Assembly (NCBI GenBank): GCA_021815825.1
Contig: JAKAZO010000009.1
Span: forward strand, 1 to 64,000
DNA length: 64,000 nt
Direction of reading: 5' to 3'
Origin: Pseudomonadota bacterium
Lineage (GTDB): Bacteria; Pseudomonadota; Alphaproteobacteria; Acetobacterales; Acetobacteraceae
The position numbers and the translations under genes were made by a program. Each line of letters begins with the position of its first letter. The first letter of the stretch is position 1. Below, one piece after another: positions 16,746 to 25,572 of this stretch. A model generated the notes under the pieces. It saw nothing but the letters and a program-made list of their open reading frames with translations. It did not search any database and was not told the DNA's origin.

Positions 16746-17810
16746 TCAAGGCGCGGTGATGCGTCCGCCGGCCAGCGGCGCCGGAGCGCCGGTGGTGGCC
16801 GGGAAGCTCAGCGGCAAGCGGCGGGCCACGCGGGCGGCGAGGAACGCGAAGCACTGCGCCTCCAGCGCGTCGCCATCCCAGCCCACCGCCTCCACCGGCT
16901 CGACCGGGGCCGGCAGCGAAGCGGCCAGCGCTGCCATGATCGCCGGATTGCGCCGCCCGCCGCCGGTGACGAGCCAGCGCCGTGGCGCTGCCGGCAGCCG
17001 CGTCGCGGCCACCGCCGCGGCGATGAAGGCAGTGAGCGTCGCGGCGCCGTCCGCGGGCGCGAGCGCGGCCAGCCCGCTCGCCGACAGGAGGGCGGAAAAA
17101 TCCAGCCGGTCGAGCGATTTCGGCGCCGGGCGGGCGAAATACGGGTGGGCCAGCAGCCGCCCCATCACCGCCGGGTCCGCCCGTCCGCACCGGGCCAGCG
17201 CGCCGTCACGGTCGAACGCGGTGCCGGTGTGGCGCATCGACCAGTCATCGAGCGGGCCGTTGCCCGGGCCGGTGTCGCAGGCGGTGAAATCGCCGTCTGC
17301 GCCGATCCACGTCACGTTCGCCACCCCGCCGATATTGAGCACCGCCAGCGGCCGCGGCAGACCGGCGGCGAGCGCGGCGTGGAAGACCGGGGCGAGTGGC
17401 GCGCCCTCGCCGCCGGCGGCGACGTCCGCGGTGCGGAAATCATGCGCTACCGCCATGCCGGTCGCCCGCGCCAGCGCCGCCGCGTCGCCGATCTGCCAGG
17501 TCCGCCGCGCGGCCGGGGCGTGCAGGATGGTCTGGCCGTGAAAGCCCAGCAGGTCCGCATCCCCGCCCAGCGCCGCCACGGCCTCGGCGTGCCGCGCCGT
17601 CAGCCGCGCCTCGACCTCGGCGAGGAAGCCGTCGCCCGCCGCCAGCCCGGGTGCGAGGGTGAGCAGGTGGCGCAGATCGGAACGCAGCGCCGCGTCGTAT
17701 GCGAGCGTCAGACGCGGCCCGAAGCCCGTCACGCGCTCCCCGTCGGTCTCGATCAGCGCCGCGTCCACCCCGTCCAGCGAGGTGCCGCTCATCAGCCCGA
17801 TCACCCGCAT
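16746..17810 (-). CDS. anmK: Anhydro-N-acetylmuramic acid kinase
   Basis: A 354-residue enzyme that cleaves the 1,6-anhydro ring of anhydro-MurNAc while phosphorylating it to MurNAc-6-P during peptidoglycan recycling. Family marks are GLMSGTSLDGVDAALIE at the N-terminus (ATP loop), FHGQTILH, LNIGGVANVTW and CDTGPGNGPLDDW with the catalytic aspartate. A 152-bp gap with a TTAACC sequence separates it from the downstream ROK kinase. It is divergent from tyrS, the usual neighbour in alphaproteobacteria. Confidence 0.94.
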   Translation of the reverse strand: MRVIGLMSGTSLDGVDAALIETDGERVTGFGPRLTLAYDAALRSDLRHLLTLAPGLAAGDGFLAEVEARLTARHAEAVAALGGDADLLGFHGQTILHAPAARRTWQIGDAAALARATGMAVAHDFRTADVAAGGEGAPLAPVFHAALAAGLPRPLAVLNIGGVANVTWIGADGDFTACDTGPGNGPLDDWSMRHTGTAFDRDGALARCGRADPAVMGRLLAHPYFARPAPKSLDRLDFSALLSASGLAALAPADGAATLTAFIAAAVAATRLPAAPRRWLVTGGGRRNPAIMAALAASLPAPVEPVEAVGWDGDALEAQCFAFLAARVARRLPLSFPATTGAPAPLAGGRITAP

Positions 17811-17972
17811 TTTCTCCCCGCGCTCCCCGTGCTAGTGGCCTGAGGCCGGCGCCCGTTTCAGGGCCTTGGCTGAATTTTGCCTCGACATCGAACGCGTGCC
17901 CTGGCGCATGGCAAAGTCCCGGCGTGGGCCAGAGCACGAACCGCCTGGGAAAGGCTGGAGCACACCGCCGAC

Positions 17973-19217
17973 ATGCCGAAGAGCGATTTCCTCCATGAAG
18001 CCACCACGCGCGGCTTCGTGTTTCAATGCACCGACACCGAGGCGCTGGACGATCTGCTGCGCGCCGGCCGCGTGCCGGCCTATATCGGGTTCGACTGCAC
18101 CGCGCCGAGCCTGCATGTGGGCTCGCTGGTGCAGATCATGCTGCTGCGCCTGTTTCAGCGCACCGGCCACGCGCCCCTGGTGTTGCTCGGCGGCGGCACG
18201 ACGCGCATCGGCGACCCCTCCGGCAAGGATGAATCCCGCCAGCTCCTCACCGACGCGCAGATCGCCGAGAACATGGCCGGCATCCGCCGCGTCTTCGATC
18301 CGTTCCTGCGCTTCGGCGACGGCCCGGCCGACGCCCGCCTGGTCAACAACGCCGACTGGCTCGACCGGCTCGCCTATATCGACCTGCTGCGCGATGTCGG
18401 CACGCATTTCACCGTCAACCGCATGCTCGGCTTCGACAGCGTGCGCCTGCGGCTGGAGCGCGAGCACCCGCTCACCTTCCTCGAATTCAACTACATGATC
18501 CTGCAGAGCTACGATTTCCGCGAGCTCTACCGCCGCCACGGCGTGCTGTTGCAGATGGGCGGCTCGGACCAGTGGGGCAACATCGTCTGCGGTGTCGAAC
18601 TCGGCCGCCGGACCGAGGGCGCGGCGCTGTTCGGGCTCACCTCGCCGCTGATCACCACTGCCTCCGGGGCGAAAATGGGCAAGACCGCCCAGGGCGCCGT
18701 GTGGCTCACCGCGGACCGTGTTTCGCCATACGAATACTGGCAGTTCTGGCGCAACGTGGAGGACGCCGATGTCGGGCGCTTCCTGCGCCTGTTCACCGAG
18801 GTCCCGATCGCCGAGATCGCGCGGCTGGAGGCGCTCGGCGGGGCCGAGATCAACGAGGCGAAAAAGATCCTCGCCACCGAGGCGACGACGCTGGCGCATG
18901 GCCGCGCCGCGGCGGCGGCGGCGGCGGAAACGGCGCGCGCCACCTTCGAGCAAGGCCGCGCCGCGGCGGATCTGCCCACCGTGCATGTGCCCGCCGCGAC
19001 GCTGGCGGCGGGCATGAGTGCCGTCGCCCTCGTCGTCGCCGCCGGCGGGGCGCCGAGCAACAGCGAAGCGCGCCGGCTCATCCGCCAGGGCGCGGTGCGC
19101 GTGAACGACACCCTCCTCGCCGAGGAGACGCAGCGCTTCACCACCGGCGATCTCCGCGACGGCGCGCTCGAGATCATCATCGGCCGTAAGCGACACCTGC
19201 TCGTGCGGCCAGGCTGA
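17973..19217 (+). CDS. tyrS: Tyrosyl-tRNA synthetase
   Basis: A 414-residue class I aminoacyl-tRNA synthetase charging tRNA-Tyr. Tyrosine pocket [16 protein letters not shown] (HVGS replaces HIGH), [10 protein letters not shown], and the KMSKS loop as GAKMGKT. A C-terminal S4 RNA-binding domain follows ([17 protein letters not shown]). Start ATG 17973 ([10 protein letters not shown]) matches the family N-terminus; the frame is open to 17877 but that part is not family-like. An alanine run ([13 protein letters not shown]) sits in the linker before the S4 domain. Confidence 0.95.
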   Translation: MPKSDFLHEATTRGFVFQCTDTEALDDLLRAGRVPAYIGFDCTAPSLHVGSLVQIMLLRLFQRTGHAPLVLLGGGTTRIGDPSGKDESRQLLTDAQIAENMAGIRRVFDPFLRFGDGPADARLVNNADWLDRLAYIDLLRDVGTHFTVNRMLGFDSVRLRLEREHPLTFLEFNYMILQSYDFRELYRRHGVLLQMGGSDQWGNIVCGVELGRRTEGAALFGLTSPLITTASGAKMGKTAQGAVWLTADRVSPYEYWQFWRNVEDADVGRFLRLFTEVPIAEIARLEALGGAEINEAKKILATEATTLAHGRAAAAAAAETARATFEQGRAAADLPTVHVPAATLAAGMSAVALVVAAGGAPSNSEARRLIRQGAVRVNDTLLAEETQRFTTGDLRDGALEIIIGRKRHLLVRPG

Positions 19218-19247
19218 ACACGACCCACCACCCAGGGAGGCAACACC

Positions 19248-19868
19248 ATGCACCATCCGCTCGCCGCCGCCGCGGCGCTCATGCTCGTCGCCGGCAGCGT
19301 CCGCGCCCAGCAGCGCTTCCCCGCGCTGACGCCGGACCAGATGACGCCGGCGCAGCAGGAGGTCGTCAGCCACATCACCTCCGGCCCGCGCCACTCGCTC
19401 GCCGGCCCCTTCAATGCCTGGCTGCGCAGCCCCGATCTCGCCGACCGGTTGCAGCGCGTCGGCGAATATATCCGCTTCAAATCCTCCATCCCGCACGTGC
19501 TGAACGAGCTCGCCATCCTCGTCACCGCGCGCCAGTGGAATGCCGAGTTCGAATGGTACGCGCACTACAAGATCGCCATGCAGGCCGGCCTCTCCCCCGC
19601 CATCGCCGACGCCATCGGCGCCGGCCGCCGGCCCGAGGGCATGAGCGCCGACGAGGCCATGGTCTATGATTTCTGCACCGAACTCTATGCCCACAAGACC
19701 GTGACGGACGCCACCTTCAACGCCGTGAAAGCCCGCTTCGGCGACCAGGGCGCCGTCGATCTCATCGGTCTGACCGGCTACTACACGACCGTCTCGATGA
19801 CGCTCAACGTCGCCGGTGTGCCAGTGCCGGACGAGGCGGACGCGCCGCGGCTGCCTTCGCGCAAATAG
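19248..19868 (+). CDS. Secreted carboxymuconolactone decarboxylase-family protein
   Basis: A 206-residue protein with a signal peptide (AAAAALMLVAGSVRAQ, cleavage at about residue 20) and a CMD/AhpD-like all-alpha domain. Core pattern: LNELAILVTARQWNAEFEWYAHYKIAMQAGLSPAIADAI. The redox CxxC of AhpD is absent: the position reads ARQWNAEFEW, so a peroxidase role is unlikely and the function is unknown; gamma-CMD itself is a decarboxylase. GGGAGG precedes the ATG. It sits 31 bp after tyrS and before the redox module; two further CMD-family genes lie 4 kb downstream. Confidence 0.82.
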   Translation: MHHPLAAAAALMLVAGSVRAQQRFPALTPDQMTPAQQEVVSHITSGPRHSLAGPFNAWLRSPDLADRLQRVGEYIRFKSSIPHVLNELAILVTARQWNAEFEWYAHYKIAMQAGLSPAIADAIGAGRRPEGMSADEAMVYDFCTELYAHKTVTDATFNAVKARFGDQGAVDLIGLTGYYTTVSMTLNVAGVPVPDEADAPRLPSRK

Positions 19869-20007
19869 GATAGCCAGCGCGAAATCCGGGCCATTGTGAC
19901 GCGCTCCGTCTATCACCGGGGTATGGCGGAATGCGGTCGCGTGGCATCGGCCTTGTTGAGGGGCCGATTCGCTGCTAACGCTACGGGTCAAACAGGCCGG
20001 GAAGCCG

Positions 20008-20037
20008 GCGGATAGAATAGAAGCGGATAGAACAGAA
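20008..20037 (+). repeat. 15-bp direct tandem repeat before the redox module
   Basis: GCGGATAGAATAGAA is followed directly by GCGGATAGAACAGAA, ending 17 bp before the next start codon and so probably within the 5' untranslated region. Confidence 0.8.
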
Positions 20038-20054
20038 CGGGGGGGTACCACGCC

Positions 20055-20672
20055 ATGGATATTCGTCGCGTCACGCTCGGTCTCACGCTCGCCTTCGGTG
20101 GCACGCTGTTCGCCGCCTCCTGGGCCGGCGCCGAAGGGCCGCCGCCGCAGCACCTGCGGGGCAGCGTCGACTCGCTGCAGGACCATGTCCTGGCGGTGAA
20201 GACCGCGCGCGGCGAGCAGAAGGTCGCCTTCGCAGACACCACCAAGGTCTTCCAGGTCAGCCGGGCCGATATCAGCGCCGTCGCCGACGGCCGCTTCGTC
20301 GGGATCACCTCGGTCGAGAAGAATGGCCATCGGGTCGCGGTCGAGGTGCATATTTTCGACGAGAGCCTGCGCGGGCTGGGTGAAGGGCACTATCCCTGGG
20401 ATCTGGACAGCGGACCGAACATGATGACCAACGCCAACATCGCGAAGGTCGAGTCGGTCGGCGCGGACCGGGTCCTGAAGCTGGACTACAAGGGTGGGTC
20501 GCAGACCATCGACGTGCCGCCGGACGCTCAGATCGTCGCCTTCACCGCCGGGTCGGCCGATGAGTTGAAGCCGGGCGCCAAGGTGTTCGTGATCGCGCGC
20601 AAGGCCGATGACGGCCAGCTCGCGGCGGGCGCGGTCGTGGTCGGCAAGGACGGGCTGAAGCCGCCGATGTGA
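20055..20672 (+). CDS. Secreted DUF5666-like protein, function unknown
   Basis: A 205-residue exported protein with a signal peptide (LGLTLAFGGTLFAASWAGA, cleavage near residue 26). The mature part appears to be two similar beta domains, each starting with a line such as RGSVDSLQDHVLAVKTARGEQKVAFADTT or AKVESVGADRVLKLDYKGG and containing a VFxVxRAD/VFVIARKAD-type strand. This OB-like pattern resembles DUF5666-type proteins; no cofactor motif is visible. It starts a four-gene run with a cytochrome b, a molybdopterin protein and a cytochrome c, overlapping the next gene by 4 bp (GTGA). Confidence 0.6.
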   Translation: MDIRRVTLGLTLAFGGTLFAASWAGAEGPPPQHLRGSVDSLQDHVLAVKTARGEQKVAFADTTKVFQVSRADISAVADGRFVGITSVEKNGHRVAVEVHIFDESLRGLGEGHYPWDLDSGPNMMTNANIAKVESVGADRVLKLDYKGGSQTIDVPPDAQIVAFTAGSADELKPGAKVFVIARKADDGQLAAGAVVVGKDGLKPPM

Positions 20673-21517
20673 CGTCGATGGCCGGCGCAGGCAGGGCGGC
20701 CTCCGAACCCCGTCCGGGGCGCCGGCTGATCCATCGGCACTCGGCCGTGGTGCGGGTGACGCATTGGGTGAATGTCGTCTGCCTGACCGTGCTGCTGATG
20801 AGCGGGCTGCAGATTTTCAACGCGCACCCGGCCCTGTACTGGGGCCAGCAGTCCGACTTCGACCATCCGCTGCTGGCGATGACGGCGGAAGAGCCGGCGC
20901 GTGGGGTCACGACGGTGCTGGGGCACCGGTTTGTCACCACCGGTGTGCTGGGCGTGTCGAACGACGCGTCGGGGCAGCCCGTGGCCCGCGGCTTTCCGGG
21001 CTGGATCACCCTGCCGGGCTGGCAGTCGCTGGCGGAGGGCCGGCTGTGGCATTTCTTTTTCGCCTGGCTGCTGGTCGCGAACGGCACGGTCTATGTGCTG
21101 GCGGGCGTGATCAGTGCCCATTTGTGGCGCGATCTGGTCCCGCGCCGGGGCGAGTGGCGGCTGATCGGGCGGACGGTGCGCGACCACGCGCTGCTGCGCT
21201 TTCCGCACGGCGAGGAAGCGCGTGCCTATAATGTGCTGCAGAAGCTGGCCTATCTCGGGGTGGTCGCGATCGTGTTGCCGGTGATCGTGCTCGCCGGCCT
21301 GGCAATGTCGCCGCGGCTGGACGCGGCGTTCCCCTGGCTGCTCGCGCTGTTCGACGGCCGACAATCGGCTCGCACCGTGCATTTCATCTGCGCCATGCTG
21401 CTGGTCGGCTTCGTGCTGGTGCACGTGCTGATGGTGGTGCTGTCCGGCGTGTGGAACAATCTCCGCTCCATGGTGACGGGACGCTACGCGATCGAGGACG
21501 ATGGCCATGGCCAGTGA
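20669..21517 (+). CDS. Cytochrome b561-type membrane subunit
   Basis: A 282-residue integral membrane protein with four predicted helices. Candidate heme histidines: RVTHWVNVV (helix 1), RLWHFFFAWLL (helix 2), RTVHFICAMLL and VLVHVLMVVL (helix 4). This is the pattern of the thiosulfate-reductase/b561-like cytochrome b subunits that pass electrons between the quinone pool and a periplasmic partner. A periplasmic loop of about 70 residues between helices 1 and 2 is long. GTG 20669 overlaps the previous stop; ATG 20678 is an alternative. The next gene starts 17 bp before this one ends, so the two are tightly coupled. Confidence 0.83.
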   Translation: MTSMAGAGRAASEPRPGRRLIHRHSAVVRVTHWVNVVCLTVLLMSGLQIFNAHPALYWGQQSDFDHPLLAMTAEEPARGVTTVLGHRFVTTGVLGVSNDASGQPVARGFPGWITLPGWQSLAEGRLWHFFFAWLLVANGTVYVLAGVISAHLWRDLVPRRGEWRLIGRTVRDHALLRFPHGEEARAYNVLQKLAYLGVVAIVLPVIVLAGLAMSPRLDAAFPWLLALFDGRQSARTVHFICAMLLVGFVLVHVLMVVLSGVWNNLRSMVTGRYAIEDDGHGQ

Positions 21518-22283
21518 CGACAAGCCGCGCGCGCCGGGGCGGCGCGCGGTGACGACGGCGGCGCTGGGCTCGCTGCTGCTGGGCGGGTGCGACCGCTTGG
21601 CGGGCAATCCCAAGGTGCAGGGGTGGCTGGGCAGCGCCTCGCGTCTTTCGCTGCTGGTGCAGCACTGGCTCGCCGGTGATGCGCTCGCACCCGAATATAC
21701 CGAGGCGGATATCACCCGGTCGTTCAAGGGCAACGGGACCCAGGACCCGGACGACGACGAGTACCAGGCGCTCGCGGCGAGCGGGTTCGCCGAGTGGAAG
21801 CTGCTGGTGGATGGGCTGGTGGCCCGGCCAGTCCAGTATTCGCTGGCGGATCTGCGCGCCATGCCGGCGCGGACGCAGATCACCCGCCATGACTGCGTCG
21901 AGGGCTGGAGCTGCATCGGCAAATGGACAGGCGTGCCGCTGGCCGAGATCCTCCAGCGGGTCGAGCCGAAGGGCGCGGCGCGGTTCGCCGTATTCCATTG
22001 CGCGGATCCGATGGAGAACGGCAATCCGGCGACAAAATATTATGAAAGCATAGACCTCATAGAAGCGGTGCATCCACAGACCATCCTGGCCTACGAGATG
22101 AATGGCACGGCCCTGCCAGTGGCGCACGGCGCGCCGCTGCGGCTGCGGGTGGAGCGACAACTGGGCTATAAGATGGCGAAATATGTGATGCGGATCGAAC
22201 TGGTCGAGGATTTCCGCTCCATCGGTGGCGGCAACGGCGGCTATTGGGAAGACCAGGGATATGCCTGGTATGCGGGAATCTAG
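21501..22283 (+). CDS. Tat-exported molybdopterin-binding oxidoreductase (sulfite oxidase fold)
   Basis: A 260-residue protein of the SUOX/MsrP-like molybdopterin-binding family. Twin arginine R14-R15 (PGRRAVTTAALG) and a lipobox-like LLLGGC with C30 suggest Tat export of a folded, possibly lipid-anchored periplasmic enzyme. The molybdenum-ligand region is TRHDCVEGWSCIGKW: C132 aligns with the metal cysteine of the family, and C138 is an extra nearby cysteine. It should be the catalytic subunit of the module, with cytochrome b and cytochrome c as redox partners. It lacks a dimerisation domain and the substrate is unknown. Confidence 0.82.
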   Translation: MAMASDDKPRAPGRRAVTTAALGSLLLGGCDRLAGNPKVQGWLGSASRLSLLVQHWLAGDALAPEYTEADITRSFKGNGTQDPDDDEYQALAASGFAEWKLLVDGLVARPVQYSLADLRAMPARTQITRHDCVEGWSCIGKWTGVPLAEILQRVEPKGAARFAVFHCADPMENGNPATKYYESIDLIEAVHPQTILAYEMNGTALPVAHGAPLRLRVERQLGYKMAKYVMRIELVEDFRSIGGGNGGYWEDQGYAWYAGI

Positions 22284-22482
22284 CTTCCTCGGAGGCAGAG
22301 CCCGCCCGCGCATTGCCGCCTGCCTTGGGCTATCGGGCGGTTGACGGCCTCCGCCACCATCGGCCGCGGCATGGTTCGGTCCTCGCCTGGAGCGTGATGA
22401 CCGTAGGTGAACTCGCCGCAGCTCTGAATCACGCGATCGAACATAGAGCTTGAGTGGGGTGGCTCACCACGGGAGGCGCGCG

Positions 22483-23313
22483 ATGCCAACGATCCTGTCG
22501 CTGATTCTGTTCCTGCTGGCTGGGCTGGCCGGTTCGTCCGCCATTGCCGCCGAGCCCGAGCTGACGATCACGATGGGTGGCACCAGCGTTCGGATCTCGC
22601 GTGCCGAACTGCTGGCGCGCCGGGACGTCGCGACGGTCACCGTGCCGCACGATTCCGCCTATGGCCGGCCGATGACCTATCGCGCCGTGCCGCTGCGCGC
22701 GCTGCTCGCGGACCTGCCCCCGAGTGCGGCGGATACGATTGCGGCGCGGGCCACGGACGGGTTCGTCTCGCAGCTGCCGCGGAGCCTCATCGATGGCGCG
22801 TCGGTGCCGTGGGTGGCGGTCGAGGACGCGGCGCACCCGTGGCCGAACCTGCCGGGCCAGAGCGTTTCGGCCGGTCCGTTCTACCTGATCTGGCAGCACC
22901 CCGAGCTTGGCCATGTCTCCTCCGAGCAGTGGCCCTATGCGCTGGCGGGCTTTGCCGAAGTCGCCTCGCCGCTGCAGCGATGGCCGGGGCTGGCGGTGGA
23001 CGCGTCCCTGCCCGCAGACGCGCCGGCGCGGCGCGGGCAGGCGGTGTTCATCGTCAACTGCCTGCCGTGCCACCGACTCGCCGGCAACGGGGAGGGCGTG
23101 GCGGGGCCCGATCTGCTGCGGCCGATGCCGGCCGTGACCTATTTCACCGCCGACGGGCTGCGGGCGCTGATCCGCGACCCGGCGGCGGTGCGCACCTGGC
23201 CGGCGCAGCGCATGCCGGGATTCGCGGCCGACGTCGTCAGCGATGCCGATATCGACGCGGTGATCGGCTATCTGCGGGTTCAGGCAGCCAGGCGGACGGA
23301 GCCTAGCCCTTGA
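22483..23313 (+). CDS. Periplasmic c-type cytochrome with an N-terminal SUOX-like domain
   Basis: A 276-residue protein with a signal peptide (cleavage near AIAA, residue 23) and two parts. Residues 25-165 look like a non-catalytic beta domain (TMGGTSVRISRAELLARRDV, YRAVPLRALLADLP) resembling the molybdopterin-binding fold but without the metal cysteine. Residues 180-270 form a class I cytochrome c domain with C193-x2-C196-H197 (NCLPCHRLAGNG) and a likely axial Met in QRMPGF. ATG 22483 follows GGGAGG. A 199-bp gap separates it from the molybdoenzyme, so it may have its own promoter. It overlaps the convergent AhpD-like gene by 11 bp. Confidence 0.8.
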   Translation: MPTILSLILFLLAGLAGSSAIAAEPELTITMGGTSVRISRAELLARRDVATVTVPHDSAYGRPMTYRAVPLRALLADLPPSAADTIAARATDGFVSQLPRSLIDGASVPWVAVEDAAHPWPNLPGQSVSAGPFYLIWQHPELGHVSSEQWPYALAGFAEVASPLQRWPGLAVDASLPADAPARRGQAVFIVNCLPCHRLAGNGEGVAGPDLLRPMPAVTYFTADGLRALIRDPAAVRTWPAQRMPGFAADVVSDADIDAVIGYLRVQAARRTEPSP

Positions 23314-23698
23314 GGGCGGGGTCCACGTCCTGGCCGTAGAACGTCGCGTAGCTGTTGCCCTCGAGGGCGAGGCTGACGATCTCGACCATTTCCGCCAGCT
23401 CGGCCTCGCTCGCGCCCTTCCGTGTCGCCAGCGCCGTGTGCGACGCGGTGCAATAATGGCAGCCATTGGCGATGCTGACCGCGACGTAGATCAGCTCCTT
23501 GGTCTTGGCGTCCAGCACCCCGGGCTGCATCACCGCCTTCGCCCGCTCCCAGAAGCGGCGCATCACGGCTGGGTGGCGCGCCATCGCCTTCCAGGCGTTG
23601 TTCACGTCCGGCACGCCGCGCGCGGCCTTGATTTCGTCCATCACCGCACGGGCCTCGGGCGCGGCGTCCGCATACTCGATCAGCTTGCCGTAGCTCAT
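23303..23698 (-). CDS. AhpD-like carboxymuconolactone decarboxylase-family protein
   Basis: A 131-residue all-alpha protein with the redox motif GCHYCTASHTALA: the CxxC plus following histidine of AhpD-type alkyl hydroperoxidases, which use lipoamide- or thioredoxin-like donors. The rest matches the CMD family (TKELIYVAVSIANGCHYC). It is probably a small cytoplasmic peroxidase or reductase; no partner AhpC or regulator is adjacent. It lies tail-to-tail with the cytochrome c gene. Confidence 0.87.
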   Translation of the reverse strand: MSYGKLIEYADAAPEARAVMDEIKAARGVPDVNNAWKAMARHPAVMRRFWERAKAVMQPGVLDAKTKELIYVAVSIANGCHYCTASHTALATRKGASEAELAEMVEIVSLALEGNSYATFYGQDVDPALKG

Positions 23699-23756
23699 GG
23701 TGGCGTCTCCCCGTTTCTGGTTCGCGTATCATCCACCACCGCCCCGCCGCCGTCGA

Positions 23757-23837
23757 TTGCTCCAGAACCAAATGAGTCCGGAGCAACTTGTCTCCGACGT
23801 GCCCGAGCCGGAACGGCTCGACCAGATCGGAGCTTGC
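23757..23837. repeat. Cluster of three hairpins between two minus-strand genes
   Basis: TTGCTCC (23757-23763) pairs with GGAGCAA (23780-23786). CTCCGA (23792-23797) and TCGGAG (23827-23832) enclose a perfect CGAGCCG-GAA-CGGCTCG hairpin (23804-23820), and GCTCTAG follows. Probably a terminator for the gene at 23839-24609 combined with a REP-like element. Confidence 0.55.
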
Positions 23838-23838
23838 T

Positions 23839-24609
23839 CTAGTGCCGACGCTTCTCGAACACATCTTTTGCGACCGGCAGCGCCGACATGGCGTTCGGCC
23901 ATCCGGCATAGAAGGCGAGATGCGTGATGACCTCGGCGGCTTCCGGCTGGGTCAGCCCGTTATCCATCGCCCGATTGAGGTGATAGGGGATCTGCGCGAC
24001 CTGACCGGATGCGATGAGTGCGCTGACCGTGACCAGGCTGCGGTCGCGCGGCGCGAGATCGGGACGCAGCCAGAGGTCGTGGAACAGAATGTCGGTGGTG
24101 TACTGAACGAGGCCGGGCGCGGTGGCACCGAACTGCTTGCTGACACGCGCCGCGCGCTCCGCTTCGGCGGCCCCGTCGAGCGGCAGAAGTGGCGGCGAGG
24201 CCGCCGGAAGTTGATCGGGGCCGATCCCACGCGCCGCAAAGACATCCTTGGCCACGGCGACTGCGGAGATGGCGTTCGCCCAGCCGGAATAGAACGCGAG
24301 GTGGGTGATGATCTCCGAAATCTCGCGCGGCTTCACGCCGCTATCGAGCGCGAGATCGAGATAGAACGCCATCTCGATCGTCTGGTCGCGCGCGATCAGA
24401 GCGGCGAGCGTGACGATGCTGCGATCCCGTGCCGAGAGGCCCGGACGCTTCCAAACCTCGCCAAGGAGCCGGTCGCGCGTATATTTCGCGAGCGCTGGAG
24501 CGACCATCTGCACGTCGTTCCGCATCGTCGTGTCCTCCGCTTGTGCCCAGACTGGCCCCAGCGATGTGAATGCGACCATCACCGCGGTGACGAATCTCGA
24601 TCCGATCAT
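23839..24609 (-). CDS. Secreted tandem carboxymuconolactone decarboxylase-domain protein
   Basis: A 256-residue protein with a signal peptide (FVTAVMVAFTSLGPVWA, cleavage near residue 22) and two CMD repeats: residues 35-125 (RPGLSARDRSIVTLAALIARDQ ... ITHLAFYSGWANAISA) and 160-250 (RPDLAPRDRSLVTVSALIASGQ ... ITHLAFYAGWPNAMSA). Neither repeat has a CxxC, so AhpD-type peroxidase chemistry is unlikely. The architecture matches secreted double-CMD proteins annotated as gamma-carboxymuconolactone decarboxylases; the biochemical role is unproven. It is 235 bp downstream of the TetR gene, same strand. Confidence 0.85.
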   Translation of the reverse strand: MIGSRFVTAVMVAFTSLGPVWAQAEDTTMRNDVQMVAPALAKYTRDRLLGEVWKRPGLSARDRSIVTLAALIARDQTIEMAFYLDLALDSGVKPREISEIITHLAFYSGWANAISAVAVAKDVFAARGIGPDQLPAASPPLLPLDGAAEAERAARVSKQFGATAPGLVQYTTDILFHDLWLRPDLAPRDRSLVTVSALIASGQVAQIPYHLNRAMDNGLTQPEAAEVITHLAFYAGWPNAMSALPVAKDVFEKRRH

Positions 24610-24844
24610 GGGCTGACCTCTGCGGGGTGCAGCGCGACGGGAACCGCTCGGCTCTGAAAGCGAGACCCGCTGCCCGCGCGGCGCCGCTTCGAAGGCGATC
24701 GACGCAGACCCTTATGGGCATTGGCGGGAGAATAGCCTGGTTTCGGCTCGGCTGGAAGGCGGAAGGGCACGGCCAGCGCCTTGGCCGGAGCGGGGTCGTC
24801 GCCATCGCCGCCACGACCGCTCCCAGTCAGCGGACCCTGTTTCC

Positions 24845-25543
24845 TCACGCGGCCGCTGGATAGAGCCGGCGGTAGGCGGCGCGGCCCTTCGGCGTGAGCA
24901 GGGCGTGGGCGAAGAAATCCCGACCCTGCGCGATATACGCGTCGAGCGCGCACACCGCGCGCAGACGCCAGTGTTTCAGCGCCCAGCTATGGGCGAAGGT
25001 GACCATCTGGTAGGTCGTCAGCTCGACATTCACATCGCGGAAGAGCCCCGCCGCGATGCAGGCGCGCAGGTTGGCGGCGATCAGTTCGTTGGTCTGCAGC
25101 TCGGCGGCCTTGATCAGCTCGCGGCGCGGCTGCGGCAGCGATTTGGTGGAGCGATAGGCGAGCACCGTCGCCGCGCGGCGTTGATCGACGACGCGGCAAT
25201 AGGCATCGAGGGCGACGAAGCAGCGCTGCAGCGGATCGGTCAGGCCCGCGAGCGCGGCGGGAATTTCCTGCTTGTAGGATTCCAGCACGCTGAGCAGGAC
25301 GAGGAGGAGGACATCCTCCTTGTCCTCGACATACTGGTAGATCAGGCCGCTGCTGACGCCGGCCTTGCGCGCGATCTCCTGGATCGTGGTGCGATAGAAG
25401 CCCTGCCGCGCGAAAAGCTCCGTCGCGGCGGCGATCATCTGGCCGCGGCGCTTCTGCACCAGGGCCCTGTCGGTCACCTGGCTTTTGACGCCCGAGTGTT
25501 CGTCCGGCTCGATGTCCATGCGCTGCGGGACCGTTGCTGTCAT
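24845..25543 (-). CDS. TetR-family transcriptional regulator
   Basis: A TetR repressor of 232 residues from ATG 25543 (or 224 from ATG 25519). The DNA-binding region is ATELFARQGFYRTTIQEIA followed by KAGVSSGLIYQYVEDKEDVL. The C-terminal ligand domain (about 150 residues) resembles that of regulators of acyl-CoA catabolism. It lies 29 bp downstream of the acyl-CoA dehydrogenase, last in the ligase-SDR-hydratase-dehydrogenase run, so it probably controls that operon and itself. A perfect palindrome in front of the ligase is the candidate operator. The effector is probably a CoA thioester of the pathway substrate (inference). Confidence 0.85.
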   Translation of the reverse strand: MTATVPQRMDIEPDEHSGVKSQVTDRALVQKRRGQMIAAATELFARQGFYRTTIQEIARKAGVSSGLIYQYVEDKEDVLLLVLLSVLESYKQEIPAALAGLTDPLQRCFVALDAYCRVVDQRRAATVLAYRSTKSLPQPRRELIKAAELQTNELIAANLRACIAAGLFRDVNVELTTYQMVTFAHSWALKHWRLRAVCALDAYIAQGRDFFAHALLTPKGRAAYRRLYPAAA

Positions 25544-25572
25544 GCCGTCCGTCGGTGCGCGGCGCGGATTTG

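Noticed and set aside
17832-20390. 852-codon minus-strand frame across tyrS and the CMD gene
   Set aside because: Antisense to tyrS and a secreted protein with intact family motifs; composition is typical of a GC-rich shadow frame.
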